Positions 24,388 to 32,480 of a stretch of 64,000 nt of DNA are shown in pieces. The position numbers and the translations under genes were made by a program. The notes under the pieces are model-generated. The model did no database searches. It saw only the letters and a list, made by a program, of their open reading frames with translations, and was not told the origin of the DNA. The DNA is from JBCCGG01 sp039029395 (GTDB lineage Bacteria > Pseudomonadota > Alphaproteobacteria > Kiloniellales > JAKSDN01), in the NCBI GenBank assembly GCA_039029395.1, contig JBCCGG010000009.1:76700-140699 (forward strand), in the 5' to 3' direction. The first letter of the stretch is position 1. Each line of letters opens with the position of its first letter.

Positions 24388-24428
24388 GAGGGCCGCGGAC
24401 CCCCCAAGCCGCGGCCCTCATTTCTTTT
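24388..24428 (+). terminator. Orphan rho-independent terminator hairpin
   Basis: Perfect 11-bp stem GAGGGCCGCGG (24388-24398) / CCGCGGCCCTC (24409-24419) and the T-rich tail ATTTCTTTT. No plus-strand gene ends nearby (tldD stopped 600 bases earlier with its own terminator), so the hairpin must end a short non-coding transcript or act as an attenuator ahead of the TPR-sulfotransferase gene. Confidence 0.7.
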
Positions 24429-24509
24429 GCGCGCCTTGCACGGCGCCAGGGCTTGCCCCAGGATCGGCGCTCGCCAGCGCACTTTCGAACCCTTGAGGAC
24501 AGGACGCCC

Positions 24510-26126
24510 GTGGCCGATCCGAGGCTCAGCCAGGCCAGCGCGCTACAGCAAGCCGGACGTTTCCCGGAGGCGCGCGCGCTCTACGAGGCGGTGCTGCGCG
24601 ACGATCCCGATGAGCCCGATGCCCTGCACCTGCTGGGCGTGGTGCTGGCGCGCCTGGGCGATCCCCGGGCCGGGGTCACGCTGATCGAGCGTGCGTTGGC
24701 GCTCAAGCCCGGCCAGCCGGCCTACAGCTTCAACCTGGGCAACGCCTTGCGCGCGCTCGGCCGCAGCGAGGCCGCCCTGGCCGCCTATCTTCAGGCGGCC
24801 GAGGCCCGGCCAGGCTTCCTCAAGGCCCATCTGGCGCGCGGCAATCTGCTGTTCGAGCTGGGCAGGCACGAGGAGTCCGAGGCCGCCTACGGCCAGGCGC
24901 TCGCGCTCGCACCCGATCATCCGGCGGCGCTCGCCCGGCTGGTGCTGCTGCTTGAGCGCAGCCACCGCCTTGAGGAGGCCGAAGCGGCCCTGGAACGCGC
25001 CCTGGCGGCCGCTCCGGCGGAGCCTCTCGTAAGCTTGGCCGCGGCGCGAGTCGCCCGTCGGCTGGGCGCCCACGAGCAGGCGCTTGAGCGACTGACGGCT
25101 CTGGAGGGCAACCAACTGCCGCCTGACCTGGCCGCCGAAGCGGCCTTCGAACGGGGCGCTCTGCTTGACCGGGCCGGGATGCCGAACCGTGCCTTTACCG
25201 CCTTCGCCGAGGCGAACCGTCTGCTGGCCGAGGGGCCCCGGTTCGGGGCCGAGCTGACAGCCGCTTACTTGGACCTGATCGGGCGCTTGACCGATTTGCC
25301 GGCGGCGCCGGAACCGACCGCAATGGACGGGCCGACACCGGCCTTCCTGATCGGATTTCCCCGCTCCGGCAACACCTTGCTGGGTCAGATCCTCGATGCT
25401 CACCCCGGCGCCCGCACCCTGGACGAGACGCCCACGGTGCGCGCCTTGGTGGCGGCGGCCGAGCGCTTGCCGGGCGGCTATCCCGATGGCCTGGTGGGGC
25501 TCACCCAGGATCAGCGGGAGTCCCTGCGGGCAGCCTATTTCCATGCTGCCGACGCGGTCGCCGGCCCACGCGATGGGGCGCTCCTGGTCGACAAGCAACC
25601 TCTGGCCACCGTGCACGTCGGCCTGATTCACCAGGTCTTCCCCGAGGCACCGATCGTATTTGCCCAGCGTCACCCCCTGGACGTGGTGCTCAGCTGCTTC
25701 ATGCAGGCGCTTAAGGCCCACTATGCCCCGGGCGGATTCGTCACCTTGGAGCGCACCGCCGCGCTCTACGGCGCGGTCATGACCCTGTGGCAGCGGGCCG
25801 CCCAGCGTTTGCCCCTGGCGCTTCGGGTGGTGCGTTACGAGGACCTGGTCGAGGACTTCGAGGGCCAGGTGCGCGGCCTGCTGGATCACCTGGGTTTGGC
25901 CTGGGACCCGGCGGTTGCCGGTTTTGCCGAGCACGCCAGAGCCCGGGGCGGCGGCAGCGCGACGCCAAGCTACAGCCAGGTCACCAAGCCGCTTTACGAC
26001 AGCGCGCGCTACCGCTGGCGGGCCTACGCCCGGGAACTCGCGCCGGTCATGGCTGAGCTCGCGCCCTATGTGAACAGCTTCGGCTATTCCGATGCGCCGA
26101 CGAGTGATAGGCTCGCCGACATCTAG
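24510..26126 (+). CDS. TPR-repeat protein with C-terminal sulfotransferase domain
   Basis: A protein of about 538 aa. Residues 1 to about 230 are tetratricopeptide repeats (ALQQAGRFPEARALYEAVLR, GDPRAGVTLIERALALKPG, GRSEAALAAYLQAAEARPG, RHEESEAAYGQALALAP). From about 275 on is a PAPS-dependent sulfotransferase domain: the 5'-phosphosulfate loop FLIGFPRSGNTLLGQILDAH, the 3'-phosphate loop in IVFAQRHPLDVVLSCFMQ, and RVVRYEDLVEDF. The GTG at 24510 (AGGA five bases upstream) is preferred to the in-frame ATG at 24453. TPR-sulfotransferases sulfate glycans or peptides; the substrate is not visible. Confidence 0.88.
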   Translation: MADPRLSQASALQQAGRFPEARALYEAVLRDDPDEPDALHLLGVVLARLGDPRAGVTLIERALALKPGQPAYSFNLGNALRALGRSEAALAAYLQAAEARPGFLKAHLARGNLLFELGRHEESEAAYGQALALAPDHPAALARLVLLLERSHRLEEAEAALERALAAAPAEPLVSLAAARVARRLGAHEQALERLTALEGNQLPPDLAAEAAFERGALLDRAGMPNRAFTAFAEANRLLAEGPRFGAELTAAYLDLIGRLTDLPAAPEPTAMDGPTPAFLIGFPRSGNTLLGQILDAHPGARTLDETPTVRALVAAAERLPGGYPDGLVGLTQDQRESLRAAYFHAADAVAGPRDGALLVDKQPLATVHVGLIHQVFPEAPIVFAQRHPLDVVLSCFMQALKAHYAPGGFVTLERTAALYGAVMTLWQRAAQRLPLALRVVRYEDLVEDFEGQVRGLLDHLGLAWDPAVAGFAEHARARGGGSATPSYSQVTKPLYDSARYRWRAYARELAPVMAELAPYVNSFGYSDAPTSDRLADI

Positions 26127-26149
26127 AGGGTCAAAAAGGGGGACAGGTG

Positions 26150-27847
26150 ATGGCGGAGAACGGCCAGACGACGGTTGGCGGCTATCTGGCGGCCCGGCTG
26201 CACGACATCGGCATCCGCGACTACTTCGTGGTGCCGGGCGACTACAACCTGGTGCTGCTCGACGAGCTGCTCAAGAACCCGGGCCTGCGGATGATCAGCT
26301 GCTGCAACGAGCTGAACGCCGGCTACGCGGCGGACGGCTATGCCCGGGCGACCGGCGGGCCGGCGGCGGCGGTAGTGACCTTCAGCGTCGGCGGTCTCTC
26401 CCTGCTCAACGGGGTGGCCGGCTCCCATGCCGAGGATCTGCCGGTGATCGCCATCTCGGGCGGGCCGAACACCAACTCGACCGCCGAGTACGAGCTTCTG
26501 CACCACACGCTCGGCCGGGTCGACTACGAGTACCAGCGGGAGATCTTCGACCGTATCTGCGTGGACGCGGTGATCGTCCAGCATCCCGATGAGGCGCCGA
26601 CCCAGATCGACAACGCGATCAAGGAGGCGCTCTATTGGCGCAAGCCGGTCTACATCGAGATCGCCTGCAATATCGCCAACGAGCCGACCTCGCCGCCGAC
26701 CCCCAGGGAGTTTCCCCGTGGCCGGGAGTCCGACCCGACCTCGCTCCGGGAGGCGGTCGCCGAGGCCGCCGAGCTGCTCAACAAGGCGGACAAGCCTGTG
26801 CTGCTGGCCGGCGTCAAGCTGCGCCCCTTCGGCGCCATCGAAGCCTTCGCCGAGCTCGCCGACTCCTGCGGCTACGCGGTCGCCACGATGCCCAATGCCA
26901 AGGGCTTCTTTCCGGAAAGCCGCGCCAACTACATAGGCACCTATTGGGGGCCGGTCAGCTCGCCGAGCTGCAGCGAGATCGTCGAATCCTCCGACATGGT
27001 GCTGGCCGCCGGGCCGACTCTTACGGACTACACGACGACCGGCCATTCGACCCTGATCAACCGCAAAAAGATGATCTCCCTGGAGCACCATTCGGTGCGC
27101 TTGCCCGGCCAGACCCACAACGCGGTTGCCATGCGCGACTTCCTGACCGAGCTGACCGGCCAGCTGAAGCCGAACGATAGCTCGATGGTCGCCTTTGAGC
27201 GGATCCGCGAGCCGGCGCACGAGCAGCGACCCGTCGCGGACGACGCGCCGCTCACCACCATGGCCCTGTTCTCCCAGGTCCAGCGACTGCTCGACGGCAA
27301 CGCGGCTGTGGTCGCCGAGACCGGCGATTCCTGGTTCAACGGCATGAACCTCAAGCTGCCCGAGGGCGCGCGCTTCGAGATCCAGATGCAGTACGGCTCG
27401 ATCGGCTGGTCGGTCGGCGCGGTGCTTGGCTTCGCGATCGGCGCCGGGGCGGATCACCGGGTCATCGGGCTGATCGGCGACGGCTCCTTCCAGCTGACCG
27501 CCCAGGAGATCTCGACCATGATCCGCTACGATCAGAACCCGATCATCTTCCTGATCAACAACGGCGGCTACACCATCGAGGTCGAGATCCACGACGGTCC
27601 CTACAACACCATCAAGAACTGGAACTATGCCGGCCTGATCGAGGTTTTCGGCAATGGCGAGGGCAAGGGCCTGGGTCTCAAGGCCGGGACCGAGGGCGAG
27701 CTGGCGGCGGCGATCGCCCAGGCCAAGGATCACGACGGCCTGGTTATGATCGAGGTGGCGATCGACCGAGACGACTGCAGCCGCAACCTGCTGCGCTGGG
27801 GCGGCCACGTGGCGAAGAACAACGGCCGTCCGACCCGGTGCCGCTAG
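26150..27847 (+). CDS. Pyruvate decarboxylase-type TPP enzyme
   Basis: A 565-aa thiamine-pyrophosphate dependent 2-keto acid decarboxylase. It follows the bacterial PDC pattern: VVPGDYNLVLLDELL, the catalytic glutamate in CCNELNAGYAADGYARA (about residue 54), the catalytic histidine pair in LLHHTLGRVDYEYQ, and the TPP motif GDGSFQLTAQEIS followed by INNGGYTIEVEIHDGPYN. The tryptophan-containing IKNWNYAGLIEVF also matches Zymomonas/Acetobacter PDC. True PDCs are rare in bacteria; phenylpyruvate or indolepyruvate decarboxylase is the alternative. An ATG one codon after the GTG at 26147 is chosen. It overlaps the amidase gene by ten bases. Confidence 0.92.
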   Translation: MAENGQTTVGGYLAARLHDIGIRDYFVVPGDYNLVLLDELLKNPGLRMISCCNELNAGYAADGYARATGGPAAAVVTFSVGGLSLLNGVAGSHAEDLPVIAISGGPNTNSTAEYELLHHTLGRVDYEYQREIFDRICVDAVIVQHPDEAPTQIDNAIKEALYWRKPVYIEIACNIANEPTSPPTPREFPRGRESDPTSLREAVAEAAELLNKADKPVLLAGVKLRPFGAIEAFAELADSCGYAVATMPNAKGFFPESRANYIGTYWGPVSSPSCSEIVESSDMVLAAGPTLTDYTTTGHSTLINRKKMISLEHHSVRLPGQTHNAVAMRDFLTELTGQLKPNDSSMVAFERIREPAHEQRPVADDAPLTTMALFSQVQRLLDGNAAVVAETGDSWFNGMNLKLPEGARFEIQMQYGSIGWSVGAVLGFAIGAGADHRVIGLIGDGSFQLTAQEISTMIRYDQNPIIFLINNGGYTIEVEIHDGPYNTIKNWNYAGLIEVFGNGEGKGLGLKAGTEGELAAAIAQAKDHDGLVMIEVAIDRDDCSRNLLRWGGHVAKNNGRPTRCR

Positions 27848-29067
27848 CCTGTGAGACCGAGGCCGCGCTGGCGCGGATCGAGGCCCAAGAGGACCAGATC
27901 GCCGCCTTCGTGCCGGGCACCTTCGATGCCGGCCGCGTTCGCGGCGAGCTGGAAACGCTCGGTGACAGCGATCTGCCGCTGGCCGGCCTCTTGGTCGGGG
28001 TCAAGGACATCATCCGGGTCGAGGGCTTGCCGACCCGCTGCGGCGCCGAGCTGCCGGCGGCGCTCTTCGCAGGCCCGGAGGCGAGCTGCGTCAGTGCCTT
28101 GCGCCGGGCCGGCGCGCTGATCACCGGTAAGACCGTGACCACGGAGTTCGCGGTCTCCCATCCCGGGCCGACTCGCAACCCGCGCAACCTGGACCATACG
28201 CCGGGCGGCTCATCGAGCGGCTCGGCGGCGGCGGTGGCGGCCGGCTTCTGTCCCCTCGCGCTGGGCTCTCAGACCGTCGGCTCGACGATCCGGCCGGCCG
28301 CCTACTGCGGGGTGGTCGGTTTCAAACCGAGCCTCGGCCGGGTGCCCCTGGACGGTGTCGTGCCCTACTCCTGGAGTCTCGACCACATCGGCCTGATCGC
28401 CGACCGGCTGGACCGCCTGGCGCCGGCGATGGCGGTGCTGACGGCCGATTGGCAAGCCGCCGCGCCGCTGGGAGAGATAACCTTGGGCATTCCCGAGGGC
28501 GCCTATTTGGACCTCGCCGCGCCTGCTGCCCGGGATCATTTCGAGACAACTCTCGCGCGGCTAGCGGAGGCCGGGGTTCGGATCGAGCGGGTGCCCATGC
28601 TGGACCAGGTCGACCGGCTCAACGAGCAGATCCTGCGCCTGACCTACGGCGAGGCCTACCGGGTCCATCGGGCATGGCTGGAAGATCACCGGGCGCTCTA
28701 TCGGGCGAGCACCCTGGAGGGGCTCGATCTGGGGGCCCGGGTCTCCGATGACGAGCTCGACGAACTGCGCGCCGTCGGCACGGGATTGCGCGCCGCGCTG
28801 GAGGATCGGATGGCGGGCATCGATGCCTGGGCCGCGCCGGCGGCGCCAGATGTGGCGCCCGAGGGCTTGGCCTGGACCGGCGACTACGCCATGAATGGCA
28901 TCTGGACCTATGCCGGCCTGCCGAACCTGACCTTGCCGAGCGGAACCGACCGCAAGAGCCTGCCCTACGGCCTGCAGCTGGCCGGCGCATTCGGGGCCGA
29001 CGAGGCCTTGCTGCAGGTGGCGCGCCGGGTCGAGGATCTCTTGAATTGCGTAAAGAGGCGAACATGA
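27838..29067 (+). CDS. Amidase signature family protein
   Basis: A 409-aa serine amidohydrolase. The Ser-cisSer-Lys triad can be placed: Lys56 in GVKDIIRVEGLPT, the GGSSSGS motif at about residues 123-129, and the nucleophile Ser149 in LGSQTVGSTIRPAAYCG. The start GTG at 27838 overlaps the end of the decarboxylase gene, and the stop overlaps the next start as ATGA, which points to translational coupling. It should hydrolyse an amide to acid and ammonia; the natural substrate is not known but its neighbours (keto acid decarboxylase, N-acyl deacylase) fit amide or amino-acid catabolism. Confidence 0.93.
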   Translation: MPLACETEAALARIEAQEDQIAAFVPGTFDAGRVRGELETLGDSDLPLAGLLVGVKDIIRVEGLPTRCGAELPAALFAGPEASCVSALRRAGALITGKTVTTEFAVSHPGPTRNPRNLDHTPGGSSSGSAAAVAAGFCPLALGSQTVGSTIRPAAYCGVVGFKPSLGRVPLDGVVPYSWSLDHIGLIADRLDRLAPAMAVLTADWQAAAPLGEITLGIPEGAYLDLAAPAARDHFETTLARLAEAGVRIERVPMLDQVDRLNEQILRLTYGEAYRVHRAWLEDHRALYRASTLEGLDLGARVSDDELDELRAVGTGLRAALEDRMAGIDAWAAPAAPDVAPEGLAWTGDYAMNGIWTYAGLPNLTLPSGTDRKSLPYGLQLAGAFGADEALLQVARRVEDLLNCVKRRT

Positions 29068-30065
29068 GCGACCAGAACCCGATCTCCGCCGAGATCGACT
29101 TCAACGCCGAGGGCAAGCAGCTCGGCTACCTCAGGCTGCCCTATTCGGTGCATCGCTCGGCCTATGGCTGGCTGCCGATGCCGATAGCCCAGGTACGCCG
29201 CGGCACGGGTCCGAAGGTCCTGGTCATGGCCGGTAACCACGGCGACGAGTACGAGGGCCAAGTGCTGATCTCGCGCCTGATTCAGGAGGTCGAGCCGGAC
29301 ATGGTGTCGGGCCAGCTGATCCTCCTGCCCATGGCCAACTTCCCGGCCGCCGAGGCGGGCCTGCGCACATCGCCGCTCGATCAAGGCAATCTGAACCGCA
29401 GCTTTCCCGGCCAACCCCAGGGCACGCCGACCCAGATCATCGCCCACTACATCGAGACCGTGCTCTTGGCCGGCGCGGACTACTTGCTGGATCTCCATTC
29501 CGGCGGCAGCTCGCTGCTTTACCTGCCTTCGGCCCTTGCCTCCGATGGCGAGACCCCGGCCGAAAAGGAGCGAGTGCGCGAGCTGCTCGACGCCTTCGGT
29601 CTGCCCAACGCGCTGATCCACGAATGGAACGAGCCCGGCTACTTCTCGACCTCGGCGGTGCGGCGCCAAGGCGGCATTGGCATCACCACCGAGCTCGGCG
29701 GCGCCGGCATGATCACACCTGAGATTCTGGCGCTCGCCGAGCACGGGGTACGTCACCTGCTGGGCAACATGGGGGTCTTGCGCGGACCCCTGGTGCCGGA
29801 AGCGCCGCCGGGCGAGGTCCGCCTGCTGGAGGTCGACAACGCGACCCATTACCTCTACGCCTCGGAGCCCGGCCTCTTTGAGCCTCTGGTCGAGCTGGGC
29901 GAGCGGGTCGCGGCCGGCCAGCCGGGCGCACGCATCCACTTCCCGGAGACCCCGGGCAAGGCGCCGGTCACCGAGCACTTCGAAGGTTCGGGCATCGTGG
30001 TCTGCAAGCGGGTGCCGGCCAAGAGCCGCCGGGGCGACTGCCTGTTCCATCTGGCCGACGGCTGA
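29064..30065 (+). CDS. Succinylglutamate desuccinylase/aspartoacylase family (DoeB-like)
   Basis: A 333-aa zinc-dependent deacylase. The zinc-binding GNHGDEYEGQ (His and Glu ligands) is at about residues 58-67 and the second ligand is in DYLLDLHSGG. It also has GNLNRSFPGQPQGTPTQIIA and TTELGGAGM. This pattern resembles DoeB, the N-acetyl-diaminobutyrate deacetylase of ectoine degradation, more than classical AstE, but other N-acyl amino acids are possible. AGAGG before the ATG at 29064 supports the start, which overlaps the amidase stop. A C-terminal beta-domain starts at about 255. Confidence 0.9.
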   Translation: MSDQNPISAEIDFNAEGKQLGYLRLPYSVHRSAYGWLPMPIAQVRRGTGPKVLVMAGNHGDEYEGQVLISRLIQEVEPDMVSGQLILLPMANFPAAEAGLRTSPLDQGNLNRSFPGQPQGTPTQIIAHYIETVLLAGADYLLDLHSGGSSLLYLPSALASDGETPAEKERVRELLDAFGLPNALIHEWNEPGYFSTSAVRRQGGIGITTELGGAGMITPEILALAEHGVRHLLGNMGVLRGPLVPEAPPGEVRLLEVDNATHYLYASEPGLFEPLVELGERVAAGQPGARIHFPETPGKAPVTEHFEGSGIVVCKRVPAKSRRGDCLFHLADG

Positions 30066-30157
30066 AGAGTCGGCCAGCTTGTAGGTCAGGTCGGCTTTTT
30101 CATAGGCCTTGCCGGCGGCTTTGCCGCAGTCTGGAGTCTCTCGCAATGGAGGCTCAG

Positions 30158-31315
30158 ATGACCGCGACGATCCACGATTTCCTATCCCGCGCGCAGCTCG
30201 ATCGGGTGCTCGGGCGGGACGGTCTGCCCTGTCGCCTGCCGCGCGCCGCTTACCTGGAGCGGGATTTCCTGGCCCTGGAGTACCGGGCCTGGCTGGCGCG
30301 CAGCTGGCTGGTGGTGGCCCGCGTCCACGAGATCCGCAATCCCGGCGACCTCTTGCCGGTGCCCGGCCATCCCTTCTTCCTGGCCCATGGGCGGGACGGC
30401 GAGATCCGTGCCTTTCACAACGCCTGCCGCCATCGGGGCCACGAACTGGTCGCCAAGCCCTGCGACGGGCTCAGGCGCATCACCTGCCCCTATCACAGCT
30501 GGAGCTACGATCTGGACGGCCGGCTTCTGGCGGCGCCCCATTTCGGTGGGTCCGGCACCAACGGCCACCCCGGGCTCGACAAGGCGGCCTTCGGCCTCAA
30601 GCCCCTGCGCACGGGGCGCTGGCACAACTGGATTCTGATCAACATCGACGGCCGGGCCGAGCCCCTGGAGGATTTCGTGCGGCCCATGGCCGCGCGCTTC
30701 CATGACGTCGACTTCAGCCGCCTGGACCATTTCTCGACGGTCAAGCGCCACCCGTTGCCGGTCAATTGGAAGATCGCCATGGAGAACAACGTGGAGCCCT
30801 ATCACGTGCCCGTGGTTCATGCCGAGACCGCGGCCGGCCAAGCCCTGGCCGACCACATCATCGTCGACGATGGTCCGCTGGTGGGCTGCGCGATCGACAT
30901 CCCGGGCCGGCCCTTCACCAACCGGCCCGAGGTCAAGACCAACGACAGCCTGGATACCAGCGCCCGTTTCATCCTGCGCACGCCGAACCTCTATTTCACC
31001 AGCCATGCGCCGGACAAGATTGTCGATTCGCTCATTCTGCCGGACAGCGAGGACCCGGGGCGCTGCTGGGTCAGCCACGCCTGCTACAGCACCTCGGGCG
31101 AGGCCATGGCGCCCGACCAACTGGCGCTCTGGCACCAGCTCGAAGAGCAAGTCCTGGTCGAGGACGAGGCGGTCATGGCCGGTGTCACCCGGGGCCTGCG
31201 CTCGGTGGTGACCGAGGACGGCGGCATCCTCTCGCCGGCCTGGGAGGGCTGCATCAGCGGCTTCTATCGCAACATGCTGTCGGCCATGATCGGGGACGCT
31301 TCTGCCACGTCCTAG
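30158..31315 (+). CDS. Rieske non-heme iron oxygenase, alpha subunit 1
   Basis: A 385-aa oxygenase component. The Rieske [2Fe-2S] ligands are Cys90, His92, Cys110 and His113 (CRHRGH ... CPYHSWSYD). The catalytic iron site is NWKIAMENNVEPYHVPVVH at residues 203-221, with His216 and His221. The residue that usually bridges Rieske and iron centres, normally Asp, is Glu213, as in the carnitine oxygenase CntA and glycine betaine monooxygenase type. The start at 30158 has GGAGG five bases upstream. It ends 4 bases into the convergent GlxA regulator. Rieske 2 at 34730 has the same residues at the same positions. Substrate: probably a quaternary amine (inference). Confidence 0.93.
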   Translation: MTATIHDFLSRAQLDRVLGRDGLPCRLPRAAYLERDFLALEYRAWLARSWLVVARVHEIRNPGDLLPVPGHPFFLAHGRDGEIRAFHNACRHRGHELVAKPCDGLRRITCPYHSWSYDLDGRLLAAPHFGGSGTNGHPGLDKAAFGLKPLRTGRWHNWILINIDGRAEPLEDFVRPMAARFHDVDFSRLDHFSTVKRHPLPVNWKIAMENNVEPYHVPVVHAETAAGQALADHIIVDDGPLVGCAIDIPGRPFTNRPEVKTNDSLDTSARFILRTPNLYFTSHAPDKIVDSLILPDSEDPGRCWVSHACYSTSGEAMAPDQLALWHQLEEQVLVEDEAVMAGVTRGLRSVVTEDGGILSPAWEGCISGFYRNMLSAMIGDASATS

Positions 31316-32313
31316 CCGTCGTGCTGCTTCAGGCTCTCTGGCGTGAGGCGCCGGGCTTCGCGCTCCTCGCTCGGGGTGTGGCCGTAGTGTGCCCGATAGG
31401 CCTTGGAGAAGTAGGAGTGGGAGCCGAAGCCGCAGGTCGCCGCGACCTCGAGGATCGGCACGGTGGTGTAGAACAGCAGGTAACGGGCCCGGCGCAAACG
31501 CAAATCGCCATAGAACTGCGAGGGCGTGCAGCTCATGTACTTCTTGAACAGCCGCTCGAGCTGGCGTTGGGAGACGCCGCAGCGCTGGGCGACTTGGATC
31601 ACCGAGAGGCCGTCGGCCAGGTTGCGCTCCATAAAACCGATCGCCTTGACCAGCGTCTGGTTGTTGACCCCGTAGCGCTCGGGCGGAGTTTGGCGCTGGC
31701 GCCGGTGACCCTCGCGGATGCGCGGATAGATGAACTGCTCGGCAACCTCCAGCGAGAGCTCCCAGCCGTAATCCGCGGCGATCAACCAAAGCATGAGGTC
31801 CAGCGCGGCGGTCCCGCCGGCGCATGTCAGGCAGGTGCCGTCGATCGAGAAAACCTCGAGCTTGGGGTTAAGCGCGGGAAACTCCTCCTGAAAGAGCGGC
31901 AGCAGATCCCAATGGAGCACGAACGCCTTGCCCTCCAGCAGCCCGGCTCGGGCCAGCAGAAAGGTGCCGCTGGAAACGCCGCCGATCCGGCAGCCTTGGC
32001 GCGACAGCCGACGCAGCCAGTCGAGCACCGCCCGGTCCGTGAAGCGGTGGGCGCCCAGCCCGGCGATCACCAGGAGGTCGTTGAGCGGCGGCGCCTCGGC
32101 CGGTCGTCCGTCAACCGGAAAGGCGGTCTCGGCCGATGACAAGACCGGCGCGCCGTCGGGCGACATGACGTGCCAGTCGTAGACTCGATCTTGGGCCATC
32201 TGGTTGGCGCCGCGCAAAGCATCCAGGGCGCCGGCCAGCGCGATCAGTGGGAAATCCTCGATCAAGAGAAAGCCGACCCGCCGCGGTTCGCCGGGCCCGC
32301 GTGCCTGGTTCAT
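31312..32313 (-). CDS. GlxA-type AraC family transcriptional regulator
   Basis: A 333-aa regulator with an N-terminal DJ-1/PfpI-like amidase fold domain (RRVGFLLIEDFPLIALAGAL, APPLNDLLVIAGLGAHRF, GVSSGTFLLARAGLLEG) and a C-terminal AraC double helix-turn-helix (DGLSVIQVAQRCGVSQRQLE and YLLFYTTVPILEVAATCGFG, then HSYFSKAYRAHYGHTPSEE). Members of this class (GbdR, CdhR) respond to glycine betaine or carnitine and activate the degradation genes. Here it is convergent with Rieske 1 and divergent from the first solute-binding protein gene. Confidence 0.93.
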   Translation of the reverse strand: MNQARGPGEPRRVGFLLIEDFPLIALAGALDALRGANQMAQDRVYDWHVMSPDGAPVLSSAETAFPVDGRPAEAPPLNDLLVIAGLGAHRFTDRAVLDWLRRLSRQGCRIGGVSSGTFLLARAGLLEGKAFVLHWDLLPLFQEEFPALNPKLEVFSIDGTCLTCAGGTAALDLMLWLIAADYGWELSLEVAEQFIYPRIREGHRRQRQTPPERYGVNNQTLVKAIGFMERNLADGLSVIQVAQRCGVSQRQLERLFKKYMSCTPSQFYGDLRLRRARYLLFYTTVPILEVAATCGFGSHSYFSKAYRAHYGHTPSEEREARRLTPESLKQHDG

Positions 32314-32480
32314 CTGGCGTCACTCCCTCTCGCGGTGCCGAGTCTATTATAGCACCGGTCGAATTTTTACCACTGTCCAGTGTGCCTTCCGTGACATGCT
32401 GGCGCCAAAAGGAAGGCCGGTCCACGGGACGCCGGTCTTGCGAGGGTGCCTCGTTGCAAAACCACGGGAGGCCTTGATTC

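Noticed and set aside
26123..27808. 561-residue minus-strand frame over the pyruvate-decarboxylase-like gene
   Set aside because: Antisense shadow of a long GC-rich gene without protein-like pattern.
30182..31825. 547-residue minus-strand frame over Rieske 1
   Set aside because: Low-complexity antisense shadow; both neighbours are well supported in other frames.
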